A stretch of DNA of 64,000 nt from Strigops habroptila (GCF_004027225.2 NC_044282.2:62609725-62673724), one strand, 5' to 3'; counted from the stretch's first letter, positions 9,901 through 20,586 are shown. The notes: generated from the sequence alone by a model not told the origin. Program-made: numbers and translations.

Positions 9901-11782
9901 GCCCCTGAATCTGCAACCAGGGACAGTCGTGTGCACCCCATGGACCTCCAGATGGCAATTTTTCATTGCGCTGATGATTTCATGAGACAGTACATTTCAA
10001 CAAAGCTTGCTTTCTGCCAATTTGCACTACCTCTCCTGATACCAAACCCGTGCACTTCAAAGATAGAGTTTCCCCTCTGGTCCCTCAGCCAGATAAAAAA
10101 GAGCTGGAAAGAGGCTGAGAAGTCAGGAAAGCAGGCCAGAACTAACAGTTACAAAACCAAACTCATTTATCAAGCAGAGACACCCATCATGTTCTTCATA
10201 CGGATTGGCAGTTCTTCCTCCTCTTCAAGTCTCAGATCCTGAATGCTCTGCTGAGCAAACAAAAGCATCATACTTTTTTCCACTGACATTGCAAAGGCAG
10301 CACCAAAGACTGTTTGCTGATGAAAGGTGTTGTGGAGATCTCCTGGTACTGTCCCCGGGGCAGTGATGATGATAGCTTTGACTGCTGTGTTGCTTTCTGT
10401 AACCTGCACGGAGATGCAAGGGACCACGAAGAACAGCTGCAGTTTCTGCAGGAGATATCAGCTGTGAACATGGCTCTTGTAGCCAAGTCTGATCAGAGTG
10501 ACAAGAAAGGGATGAAAATTTTACGTGACCTGCGGCAGTCGCAAAGGCCTTCGGTTTGTCTTTTCACTGAAAAAGAGAACGTTAACGCTGGCTGATCTAG
10601 CCAAAACAGAAGAATAGGTATCAAGAAAAGAAACGAAGCAGAATTAATGGGCGGGCTGAAAAAAACTATTGGAGATCTTGTGGCAGGGTCTAACACACTT
10701 TTCAACCTTGACACCTGCCTGGACAAAGCTCGCAAGCACGGATTCTTAGTCGATGAAGATATAGATGCATGTGTAACAGCCAAAGAAAAGGCAAAGGCAC
10801 TGGTGAAGCTTCTGAAGGAAGAGAAGTTGTTTGAGATCAAATCCCATCTGCTGCCTCTTCAAGGAAAACTGTGGTACACGTGGTGCAAAAATGACAACTC
10901 ACTCGCTTGCAGGAGAAGAGGGACAAGAGCATAGAGCATCATCGGAGCCAAATCGAACTGGAGAAGTCAGCCATAAGAAGACAGCAACTAAAGCAAGCAT
11001 TCCCCCTCAATCAGCTGATGAAATCGGTCCTTGGCTTTCTCCAGTCACAGCCAGCAGATACCAAGAAATACTTCCTGCACTGGATGAAGATCTTAATGGA
11101 TGATCTGTCTTCCAATCGCCTTGACGAACTGGAGAAAGAATATCACCTGTTATGGTCTCAAATCCTGGCAATAACGAAAAGCAATGACAAAAACAATCTG
11201 AAGCCTCAGTTGCTGAAGAATTTAGATGCCCTCTCCGAAGAAATCAACAATTTGTCCATTGGCCTTGAACATATTTTGGGAGAGGTAGGGCAGATTTATG
11301 AAGCTCTGGAATCGATGAACAAAAAGGATGAATATTTTGCCAAACTACCTGAAATTGCAGCTGATCTGATGGTTTCAGGGTATCCTGTCGAGCTGATGGA
11401 TGGTGATGCTTCTTACGTACCATTACGAGGGGTCAGTGCAATCTTTGACAGATTAATTAATAAGCTAGGGGACAAACGAGTATTTGTTCTCTCGGTGCTT
11501 GGCATCCAGAGCACGGGAAAGTCAACCCTGCTGAATGCCATGTTTGGTCTTCAGTTTAATGTCAGTGCAGGGAAATGCACCCGGGGAGCGTTTATGCAGC
11601 TAATTAAAGTGGATGAGAAGCTGCAACTATATTTGGACTTCAGTTACATGTTAGTTGTTGACACAGAGGGACTTCGTGCCATAGAGATGGCAAATAAACA
11701 GTCCCTTAACCATGACAATGAGCTGGCCACCTTTGTCATTGGCATTGGCAACATGACTCTGATCAACATCTTCGGAGAAAAT
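6992..11782 (+). pseudogene. GVIN/VLIG-like very large inducible GTPase, broken and 3'-truncated
   Basis: Very large inducible GTPases are cytosolic, interferon-responsive proteins of over 2000 residues, largely encoded by one giant exon. This copy begins MDSEEDILKDDEKANLAKKL and is open for about 300 codons of true sequence. Homology then continues through the region holding the conserved FGSHVNQGPLRFGGIFWW block (about 8045-8110, in another frame), a long alpha-helical middle (8150-10900), and the start of the VLIG G domain. The P-loop GIQSTGKS lies at 11501-11524 and a DTEG switch at about 11659-11670. Homology stops after FGENP at about 11782, where the inverted-repeat arm begins. The rest of the G domain and the large C-terminal half are absent. 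The matching frame changes at least six times, with stops in between (for example near 7905, 8033, 8640, 9420, 10240 and 10900), so no full product can be made. The kept splice acceptor argues for a DNA-level duplicate and not a processed copy. Confidence 0.88.
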
Positions 11783-13490
11783 CCTGTGTTTTCCCCATCC
11801 CTGCCCCAGGGAAGCCGGGCTCTGGAACAGCTTGTGCCTTTCAGGGGCTATGCCAGGGACCAGAGCACTTTGGGTGGTGAAGTTTAGACTGTAGGAGGGG
11901 CTGGGAGAGGTGAATCCCACCATCACTCCATACAAGGGGAAGGAAAACCTCTCCCCCTAGCCTTGGGAACAGGCCAGGGTGTCCTGTTCATAAATGCCAC
12001 TCATCAATTACCCTGCTCCCTAATGAGCGGTGCAGGAGGCAGGCACCACTGCCCAAGCAGCCCACGCCGCCAGCCTGAGGACTGCACCCCAGCACCCATT
12101 GCTTGTGCACCCCTGTTAGAGCTGACCGAGCGCATGCCACCGAAAAGGTTATCATCGGAGATGTTCCCCAAATTATCCGTTTCAGCTTCCTGGGCTATGG
12201 GAGTGCCCGCAGGGCTGCCTTTCCACCTCCCTTCTGGTCCCGACACGTCCCAGCCCAGTCCCCTGCCTCCAGAGCAGGGAAGCAAATGTCACCAGCATGT
12301 AGGTGCCTGCCCAGTTCCGCAGCTGCCCCGGCTCCCGGCCCTGGCACGCTGTGCTCTGGGCGAGCGCACCCATCCTGGCCCACCGTGGGGCTGGATCGTG
12401 TCCAGGGTGGGCAGGATCAGCGCCGGCTGGGGGAGCATTTCCCAGCTCGCAGCAGGGAAGGGGCTCTGTGAGGGGTCTGTCCCTAGAGCAGAGAGCGGGT
12501 CCCTGCCCATCCAGCCCTGCAGCCAGTTCCTGAAGCCAGGCTTTGCTCCTCTGCAGGCATCAGACTACCCCTGAATAGCCCTGGATCCCTCTTCCTTCCC
12601 CACGGGCTCCTGTGCTGACCCCCCTGCCTCTTCCCTATCCTCCCAGTTCAACCCCTGCAGCCCACACGGGACCCCTGAGCTTCTTCAAACAGGCGGGTGA
12701 GCAAAGGCTGCTTCCTGCATCCCAGGCTCAGAGCAGGGACCATCCACCCTAAACCCCCTTTTCCTTCCCTGGCATCTCTCAGGAGATGGTAAAACACATG
12801 AAATATGAAGCAGAAGACAGACAAGATCCCTGCTCTGTGCTGATCCCTCACCGCCATCCCCAAAGCTTATCAGCAAGGTTCCACCGTCTGCCTCCAGCGC
12901 TCAGCAGCTCCCAGGCTGGAGTCAGCCCGCCCGAGCCCCTCACTTTCTACAGCCCCGGTCTCTTACATGGTTTCCTGCTTTTTATCAATGGAGACAGCAA
13001 GAAGCCTCCTGACTTACTGGAAATCAGGCCATTTTCACAAGAGTGCAGAAGTGAAACTTGGCAGCTGCTGCCTGGGCTGGAGCTGAGCGAAGCAGGCTGC
13101 GTGGATGCCGGAGTGAGAGCAGTCATGAGGAGAAGGACTTGAGCAACTTGACCTTAGAGCAGCTTCCAGTGCCAAAAGGGGCCGACAAGAAATCTGGAGA
13201 GGGGCTTTTGACAATGGCCTGTAGGGACAGGACAAGAGGGAATGGCTTTAACCTGACAGAGGGGAGATTGAGATGAGATATGAGGAAGAAGTTGTTCCCT
13301 GTGAGGGTGGTGAGGCCCTAGCACAGGTTGCCCAGAGAAGCTGTGGTTGCCCCATCCCTGGCAGTGTTCAAGGCCAGGTTGGACGGGGCTTGGAGTAACC
13401 TGGTCTAGTGGAAGGTGTCCCTGCCCGTGACAGGGGGCTGGAACTGGATGAGCTTTAAGGTCCCTTCCAACCCAAACCATTCCATGGTCC
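11783..13490. repeat. right arm of a 1.7 kb inverted repeat
   Basis: Reverse complement of 3975-5682, gap-free. The inner edge abuts the GTPase pseudogene exactly where homology to the family stops. The outer 340 bases are the CR1 copy shared with the left arm. Open frames in the core (for example 11963-12574) are the same as those in the left arm read on the other strand. They match nothing known and are not called as genes. Confidence 0.93.
13153..13490 (+). mobile_element. CR1 LINE, 5'-truncated, outer end of right arm
   Basis: Plus-strand CR1 3' end from GACCTTAGAGCAGCTTCC to CCCAAACCATTCCATGG. It is the duplicate partner of 3961-4312 and about 5 percent diverged from it by eye. Confidence 0.9.
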
Positions 13491-14405
13491 CAACTAGCCC
13501 ACATCCCCTCCACTACATGTGTTTTGTGCTGGTTTTGCACCACAGCCATTCGGGGCACCCAATGGGCTCCTGCAGGTGAGGCCTCTGCAGCAGATGGGGG
13601 TTCCTCTGCCCCTGTGGGACCTCTCCTATGGGCTGCCCAAGGTGAGCTGTCTCTTGCTCCAGGCTTGGCTGAGTGTGGGTCAGGCCCTGGTGGCAGCTTG
13701 TGCTTTGCTGTATCCCTCCGGCTGCCTGGTGGGATATGCTCAAGCCCCAGTGGCACTGGTCCAGGAGCACTGGAAGCACTGCAGTGGCTGGTTCCTGCAG
13801 GGAGCCCCTGCCAAAGCGGCACCTCTTGGCATCCTCCATCTTCGAGAGAGGTTTGGAGGATAAAGTCTTGACCTGGGAAGAGAGAAGTGAGGCTTTTTGC
13901 CTGAAAACACATGAGCCTAAGGAGCCAATTCAGTTTTGTGGGCTGTCTGAGCCCTTTCCAAGAAGGGATTTTGTTTCTGGGAAACAGAATAGCCATTTCA
14001 CAAACCATGGTGAAGTAAACTTTCAATCTGCCCAGCGTCTGCACTAAGATGAGCAGAGAGCAAGCAGTGCCCTGTCCCTCAGCTTGACAGGGCTGCTTGC
14101 TTGAGTCCCACCATGTTTTCCAGCACAAGAAGCAGGCACAGATAGTGCCAGTACCAGGATCCAGGGTGCCAGGCCGCGGGCCAAGGCTGCTCCCAAATGC
14201 TACCTCTCCCGCTGGAGTGGAAGAGCAAGGACGATGCACTGGGGAGGTCTGTCCTCCTCTGCTGGGCGCCACACAGCAAGGAGCCATGGGGCGGGAGGGA
14301 AACCCCAGAGCTCTGTGGCAGGGGGCAGAGGAAGGGAAAGGGGGTCTGTGTCTCCTTGGAACTGGTGCTCACATGTGGCAGAGTGCTCTGAGGGCCCAGA
14401 AGAGA
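13491..14405. other. unassigned region with overlapping open frames
   Basis: No family was recognised. Plus-strand frames of about 110-125 codons overlap between 13519 and 14047. One (13519-13863) is leucine-rich, with a hydrophobic stretch near AWLSVGQALVAACALLYPSG. It contains plausible donor and acceptor words (AAGGTGAGC near 13640, CTTGCTCCAG near 13660). It may be a decayed exon or chance. I do not call a gene. Confidence 0.3.
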
Positions 14406-14407
14406 GC

Positions 14408-14880
14408 CTGCAGCAGGGCCATGCACACGCACATATGCACACACACATGCATGCACACATATATGCACACGTGCACTTGTATGTACACAAATGCACACAC
14501 ACATATGCACACACACGCATACACACACATATCCATGCACAAGCATATGCACACACACATGCACAAGCACACAAAAGCACACCCATGCACACACATGCAT
14601 GTGTACGTACAAGCCTATGCACATGCGTACACATTTACACGCACATGCATATGAACACAGGTACACACATGCATGTACACGAATGCACACACATAGGCAG
14701 ACACATACACATGCAAGCATATATGCATGCACAAGCATATGCACACATGCATGCACATGTGCACACACATGCACGTGTATGTGTACACACAGACATGCAC
14801 ATGCATACACATTTGCACACACATGCATGCACACACAGAGGCACACATATGTACACACATATGTACACACACACGCATGG
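14408..14880. repeat. ACACATGC-type satellite, alternating purine/pyrimidine
   Basis: About 470 bases built from variants of ACACATGC, ACACATAT, GCACACGT and similar words, almost strictly alternating purine and pyrimidine. Unit length drifts between 6 and 10 bases, so it is a degenerate compound microsatellite and not a clean array. All frames on both strands stay open through it (His-Thr-Cys-Met on plus, Cys-Val-His-Met on minus), which is a composition effect. Such DNA favours the Z form under supercoiling and is prone to length change. Confidence 0.93.
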
Positions 14881-16084
14881 CTCCACTGCCCAGCCAGCAC
14901 AGCCCCATGCCTCAGCACCCCAGGAACGGTGGGCTTACAGCCCCTCACTGTGGTCACTGGGTGCTCTCTGTGAGCTGGGGTTCTCAGCTTCTCAGCAGCA
15001 TCCTGCACCAGGAGACGGAGCACTGCACCATCCCGTGTCCCCAGCCACACATGATGCTGCACCCCAAAGCCGCGCCAGTCCTGCCCCAGGCGCAGGGAAT
15101 GGGCCAGGAGAGAAGTGGCTGGTTTTAATGGAATCACGTACAGAGCCGAAGGGAAGCGCATGGGGAAAATCGGGTCTCCCAGCCCCTCGGTCTTCACTTG
15201 ACGATCATGGAAGCTCCTTCAATCCCCTCTGGGGCTGGGCAGAGCTGGGGCGTTGGAGCTCTCTGGTGGGATGGATGTCACCCAAACCCACGCAGGATGG
15301 CATCACTGCTTTCCTGTCCCCATGGCCACTGCAGCAGCTCCTCCTGACCTCACTCTCTCCCTCCCTCCTTCCCTCTCTCCCTTCTTCCCTCCTCTCTGGC
15401 CACCGACCCTGGTGAGGGACCAAGGGGCTGGAGCTTTGGCTTTCACATCACTAACGCAGCAGCCTTTGGCCCCAGGAGCAACCTGGGCTATCACCCCTCT
15501 GCACCAGCACTGGCAACCTTTTGGGTGCTCAGCTTTAGTTTGGAGACAGGAAAGGAGGGACACTGACACCCGGGGCGAGGGTGGAGGCTGCTGCTCATCT
15601 AATCCCCCACGTCATCACGAAGAACCTCACCACAGAAACGTGGCCGGGCACAAGGCTGGGGCCAGGAGGAGCTGGGATCTCCCATCACAACCAGCCAGCA
15701 GTGGGGAGAAGGAACACCAACCCCCCCCGAGGCACTGAATGAAGCGGGCGACACCATGGGGACATCAGCCACAGAAAGGTCTGTGTCCATGCCCATGCCA
15801 GAGCTGGAGAGACCCCCTCTGCCAGCCACTTCCGGATGGGTGCCTCCACCCCAGTGTGCACCTCGTGGCCTTTCCAGCCATGTCCCTGCAGCCACAACAT
15901 CCCTTTTGCTCACCTCGGGGTGACGCTCTGTCCCCTGACAGCCCCCCCCATCATCACCTCCACACCTCACCGCTGCTGGTCACTCCGGGGGGCTGATCCA
16001 GGGCTGCTTAGGGGAATCCCAAAGGCACCCCATGAGCATCACCCCCCACCCCAATCAGAGCTCTGCATCCCCAAACTGTTCCAA
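14881..16084. other. intergenic, nothing recognised
   Basis: GC-rich DNA without a recognisable exon. A pyrimidine tract of CTCCCTCCTTCC words lies at about 15354-15400. Confidence 0.5.
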
Positions 16085-16400
16085 TATTTAAAGTTCGCTA
16101 CAAAAAGAATCCCTTTTTACAAGGAGTCCCATGGAAAAGACAAGGGGTGATGGGCACAAGTTACTCCTGGGGAGATTCCGACTGGACACAAGAGGACAAT
16201 TTTTCACAATGAGAAAAACCAGCCTTTGGAATAATCTCCCCAGGGAAGTCGTGACTCCCCAAAACTGGACACTGTTAAGATTCAGCTGGACAGGGTGCTG
16301 GGGCATCAAGTCTAGGTCACGCTTTGCCTGCAAAGGTTAGAACAGATTATCCTTGAGGTCCTTTCCAACCTGGGATTCTAGGAATCTATGATCCTATGAA
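16085..16400 (+). mobile_element. CR1 LINE 3' end, second subfamily
   Basis: Plus-strand copy with TACAAGGAGTCCCATGGAAA, then AATAATCTCCCCAGGGAAGT, GGACACTGTTAAGATTCAGC, and an end of CCAACCTGGGATTCTAGGAA plus ATCTATGATCCTATG. The wording differs from the common copies in this window but is shared with 37374-37662 and 57858-58045. Confidence 0.88.
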
Positions 16401-16794
16401 ACCTGCTCACCCCAGACACGCCTCTGCGCTACCCAGCTGATGCTGCCTGCGCAGGGGCTTCCCACCTCCTGGACACCCTCCCTCTTCAGGGGGTCCACAG
16501 GATGCAGCCAGACCCTTCGACCACATCAGATTTAGGAGACCACAGGAGGGTACTGTGGGGGGAAGGAGTGCTTGGCCCCCTCTTCTTCCCTGGATAATCG
16601 GGTCCTGGGGATGGATCCTGCCCTGCAGTTCATGGCCGGCCCTTCCCTCCAGTGCAGAAGTTTAGGGCCAGGAAAATACCAGGGGAGAAGAGGCTGCAGA
16701 CTCCCTGCCCCGGGCTGTGGCACGGTGGGTTTGGGCTTTCAGCCCTTTTCTAGGTCATCAGAGTGGGGACCCCTCTCTGCTTACCAGGATAGTG
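16401..16794. other. intergenic, downstream of the SAM-domain gene
   Basis: Between a CR1 copy and the likely poly(A) site of the SAM gene. No feature was recognised. Confidence 0.45.
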
Positions 16795-16800
16795 TTTATT
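16795..16800 (-). terminator. candidate poly(A) signal of the SAM-domain gene
   Basis: TTTATT on the plus strand is AATAAA on the minus strand. It lies about 350 bases past the stop of the SAM-domain frame, with no other gene nearby to use it. Confidence 0.45.
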
Positions 16801-17148
16801 GGGACCAGCTCTGCGCTGGGCTCTGCTGCCCTGCTCCTGCCAGCCCCGGGGCACCAAGGAGACAGGTTGCCCCTACACAGCAACTTGTGAACTTGCCCCG
16901 CTACGCCACGGACAGACAGACTGACTGGAGGGTCACTCCTGGGGCCGGGCTGCCTCGTGGTTGAAGCAGCATCGTGGGGGGCAGGTAGGGCTGCTTGCAG
17001 CATGCCAGAGCCGATAGGACCCCATGGGAGCCAGCAGCCACCCTTCAACTTGTGCCACCCAGGGCCCGGTGGCCACCTCTCCCAGCATCATCAGCCAGCT
17101 TTGGGCTTCTCCAGGGGGGACACAGTCACCTCAAGGCTCCCTCTAGCA

Positions 17149-17595
17149 TCACTCCTGCATCAGGTGCTCAGTCCCAGCTGCTGCTGTGTCCTCCCACAGC
17201 ATTGTCTCTCCTCCTGCAGTCTCCAGGACATCCAGAGGGACATCGTCTTCACTCTGAGGAGAGAGGTGACGGTGACCATCATCCACCCGGGGGAACTGTG
17301 CCCCCCCCAACCCACATCTGGCGTGGGGATGCTCACGGCCAACGATGCTCAGCAGCTCCTCCAGCTCCTGCTGCAGCCGCAGCTGCAGCAGCTCCCGCAG
17401 CAGCTCCCGGCGCCGGCTCCGCGGGGTCACCCCCATGCGCCGCAGGGTCCCCTCCGTCAGCCGCAGCAGGACCCGGCCCGAGACGTCGTGCTCATTTGCC
17501 AGCTCCACCAGCTCCCCAGCCCCACTGCGCGCAGCCAGCCAGGCGCCCGCCTCTGCCACCGTCCACTGTGCCACCGGGCGCTGCTTCTCCAACTC
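17149..17595 (-). CDS. SAM-domain protein, second coding exon
   Basis: From an acceptor CTCCTCCTGCTGCAG ending at 17596 the minus strand reads ELEKQRPVAQWTVAEAGAWL and on through a sterile alpha motif domain. The hallmarks are the WT-V-AWL opening, EHDVSGRVLLRLTEGTLRRM and GVTPRSRRRELLRELLQLRL. The domain covers residues 10 to 75 of this exon. It resembles the SAMD10/SAMD12 type by pattern. SAM domains polymerise or bind other SAM domains or RNA; no function can be given here. The frame stays open to a TGA at 17149. However, a good donor (GTGAGC, 17336-17331) lies just after the domain, at the codons for LSIVG, so the tail beyond 17337 may be intron. Joining to 18169-18228 is in phase 0. It occupies the place of ADGRF3 between HADHB and SELENOI. 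Confidence 0.65.
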   Translation of the reverse strand, partial: ELEKQRPVAQWTVAEAGAWLAARSGAGELVELANEHDVSGRVLLRLTEGTLRRMGVTPRSRRRELLRELLQLRLQQELEELLSIVGREHPHARCGLGGAQFPRVDDGHRHLSPQSEDDVPLDVLETAGGETMLWEDTAAAGTEHLMQE

Positions 17596-17687
17596 CTGCA
17601 GCAGGAGGAGAGGGTGAGCTGGGGTGTTCCCTCGTCCCCTGGCATGTCCCCTGTGGAAACTACAGGGTCAAGCTGCCTCCTCCATAT

Positions 17688-17972
17688 AATCACAGAATGG
17701 TTTGGGTGGGAAGGGACCTTAAAGCTCATCCAGTTCCAACCCCCTGCCATGGGCAGGGACACCTTCCACTAGAGCAGGTTGCTCCAAGCCCGGTCCAACC
17801 TGGCCTTGGACCAGGGATGGGGCAGCCACAGCTTCTCTGGGCAACCTGTGCCAGGGCCTCAGCACCCTCACAGGGAACAACTTCTTCCTAAGATCTCATC
17901 TCAATCTCCCCTCGGTCAGTTTAAAGCCATTCCCCCTTGTCCTGTCCCTACATGCCCTTGTAGAAAGCCTCT
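17688..17972 (-). mobile_element. CR1 LINE, 5'-truncated, in the SAM-gene intron
   Basis: Minus-strand CR1 3' end from AATCACAGAATGGTTTGGGT to about CCTACATGCCCTTGTAGAAA. It lies between the two proposed SAM-gene exons. Confidence 0.9.
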
Positions 17973-18168
17973 CCACATGTGTCCATACCACAGTCCCCTC
18001 TACCCACTCTGAATGTGACACTCAGTCCCATCCCCGCACTGATGCTGATGGCTGCACCCGCATCCCCATCCTCCACCCATGGGGATCCCACATCCTCCAC
18101 TGTGGGAGTCCCCCAGCCCCCAGCATCTTTGGAGCATGTCCTGTCCCCAGGCCCCTGCCCACGCTCAC

Positions 18169-18228
18169 CTCAGCCTTTGGGCATCCCTCCAGCGATGCCT
18201 CAGCCCCATCCTGCACCCGGCTGTCCAT
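18169..18228 (-). CDS. SAM-domain protein, candidate first coding exon
   Basis: A minus-strand ATG at 18228-18226 opens twenty codons, MDSRVQDGAEASLEGCPKAE, ending at a strong GTGAGC donor. The phase (0) matches the SAM exon at 17595, and the joined frame runs ...KAE then ELEKQ.... This is inference from splice words and frame; upstream non-coding exons may exist. Confidence 0.5.
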
Positions 18229-20514
18229 GCAGGGCAGCAGGCAGGGCACAGGGGCAGCTCAGGCTCCCTGCAAACAGAGCTTCATCAACAAGGGTGCCTG
18301 CAGCTTCACCCCCAAGTCCTGCCAGCCAAATACCCCCCCTAGCTCCCCACCATGGCAAAGCACTCCATCCCATGGTCCCTGCCCACCACTGCCTCCCCAG
18401 GGGGACGCAGGTGAGGGTGGCCATCCTCCTCCATGCCACCCACTCCGTGCTCCCCAGCAGAAGGGGGCTGCTCACCAGGGTGCCAGTGAGGGACTGTGGC
18501 AAGGCCCCACAGCCCATACCAACACATGTGCATGCAGAGCCCGGCACACCCAGGAGGTGAGATCAGCCCTGGCTCGCCCATTTCACCCACGTTGTGAGTC
18601 CAAGGGGGACGCACCAGCACAGCACAGCTTCCCCAGCCCAGCCAGGGCCCCTTCCCCAGCCTGACCCCTTCCTCCTCACCGCCTTCCACCTCGCGCTTCC
18701 ACCTCAGGTCTGCGCCAAACACTCAGAGAGCCAAAGAAACCTTTGCCCTGGCCCTGCTTCAGCAGACACAGCCCCGTGCGTGCCCCAACAGCCCAGCTCT
18801 GCCTGGCATGCGGCACTGCTGGGCTACAAGGGGCTCCCCATTGCAGGGAGCAGAGGGTCAGACCGCAGCCTGGTTGGAGAAGAGCAGAGCTGGGCTCCAT
18901 CCATACCAAGGGCCGGAGAAGGAGCTCTGTAAAGGTGTTCTCCATGTCCCCTCCCTGCTCGCTGCAGCCAGCCCACCCTGTTTGCCCCAGCACCTTTCTC
19001 TGCACAGATGGGATGGACGCACCAGAGCGGCTTCGCCTGTGATGAGGACGGTGGCAGCAGTGAGGGTCCTGATGGGTGGTGGGGAGGCAGGAGAGACACT
19101 GGCAGAGCAGGCGGAGGAGCAGGATGAACCTTGAGAATGAGTCACAGCCTGAAGGGCAGCAGCCCTGCCCCACTGAACATGCAGGGACCCAGCCACCGCC
19201 TGCGACAGGCCACGGCACAGTCCTGGAGGCGGATTATATCCTCCAAAAAGAACTGTGGGAATGAGCCACCATGGAACAGGCAACATCCAATGGGGTCACA
19301 GAGCTGCTTGGGCTGCCCCAGGACACAGCAACACGCGTTCACCTGAGCTGTGGAAACATTTCACACCATATTGGCTCACCTCCCAGCCCCGAAAATGCCA
19401 GCCCCGAGCAGTACACAAGCCTCAGCTCCCTGCAGCAACTCCATCCACAGCCCTTCCCCAGCACAGCCACAGCAGCCCCCCCAGACTGGCAGTGGGGCAG
19501 TCCCCCCCCATACACCCACTGCTGCAGATAGGCTGGTGCCTGCATCAGCAAAGCAAGCAGCTACATGAGGTTGCGTTATAGAATCATTATCTTTAAAGAC
19601 ACACACAGCAGGGAATGGGCAACTTGACCCCTCATCCAGGCAGTTCCCGATTGCCTCCTTACCACACATCCACACAGTTCCCACTTGCCCCCACAGCCAC
19701 CTCCCAGTACGGGATTCCCATCTGCAGCATGAGATTTCCAACCAGGAAGAAGCCAGAACCACCCACTGTCACGCCTGTCCCTTATCTCAGGTGTGCCTCC
19801 CCCACTGCTGAATTTCAACCTTGCCAGATGCTGGCAGGGTGAGATGAAGGTGCCATGAGAAGCAAGAGTCACCAAAACACCATCAAAAGTGTCTCTTCTT
19901 ATAATTCACTAGGGCAGATTTCAGAGCCACCATCTCCCATTTCAGAAAGGGGTCACCTCAGAGCACATCCCCCACGGAAACCATCCCCAACCCGTGACAG
20001 GTGAGAGAAGGGAAGGAAAAAAGCTAGACTATTTTATTTCCTGATTTATTGTGGTTAACATCAGCGACACTTGTTTGTTCAGAAGTGATTTGCTAATTCC
20101 AGTGCTGTCTGGACATCATGCAGCAAACCTCCTCCTCCAAAACCAGATCGGCCAACTCAGTCTGAACCCATTCCTGAAAACAGTTGTTACTCCCCACATT
20201 AATTCCACCTCAGCCCACCGACCTCCAGTACCTTGCATTCTCCTTATTCCCAAATTTAATTCTCCATACACGGCTTTGGAATCATCCCTCTTCTCCATGG
20301 GGAGAGAAATCCTGTGTACTGAAGAGTTGCGATAGGAATCACAGAGGTTACAAGGAGGCACAAGAGGCTAAAAGCTACCTTAACTTCTACTCTCCTGGAA
20401 GTGGAATATTTCTTAGAGCACATTCATTAGTTGAAAATTACCAGCTGAGTAGCTAAAAGGAATTTATTTATAAAGGCCACCAAAAACCCTTTCTGAGAAG
20501 GGTTGTAGGATGTT
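18229..20514. other. intergenic between the SAM gene and HADHB
   Basis: No exon or repeat was recognised. The first kilobase is GC-rich and would hold the promoter of the SAM gene if that is real. Extra AATAAA words on the minus strand near 20040 and 20463 could serve as later HADHB poly(A) sites. Confidence 0.45.
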
Positions 20515-20520
20515 TTTATT
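20515..20520 (-). terminator. HADHB: HADHB poly(A) signal
   Basis: AATAAA on the minus strand, about 70 bases past the HADHB stop codon, giving a very short 3' UTR. Two further copies downstream leave room for longer forms. Confidence 0.7.
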
Positions 20521-20586
20521 AGTGCATTGAAATGGCACTGCCAGGCACAGGATGGATGAATACCCCCTCAGCAGTCCCTTGTCCCA

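Noticed and set aside
14234-15415. Very long open frames on both strands across the ACACATGC satellite
   Set aside because: Low-complexity His/Thr and Cys/Val/Met text produced by the repeat; no start context or family support.
17054-17600. Plus-strand frame with QRDIVFTLRREVTVTIIHPG as a possible gene
   Set aside because: It overlaps the SAM-domain exon on the opposite strand, where the domain match and splice sites are clear. The Gln/Leu-rich remainder is the SAM exon read backwards.
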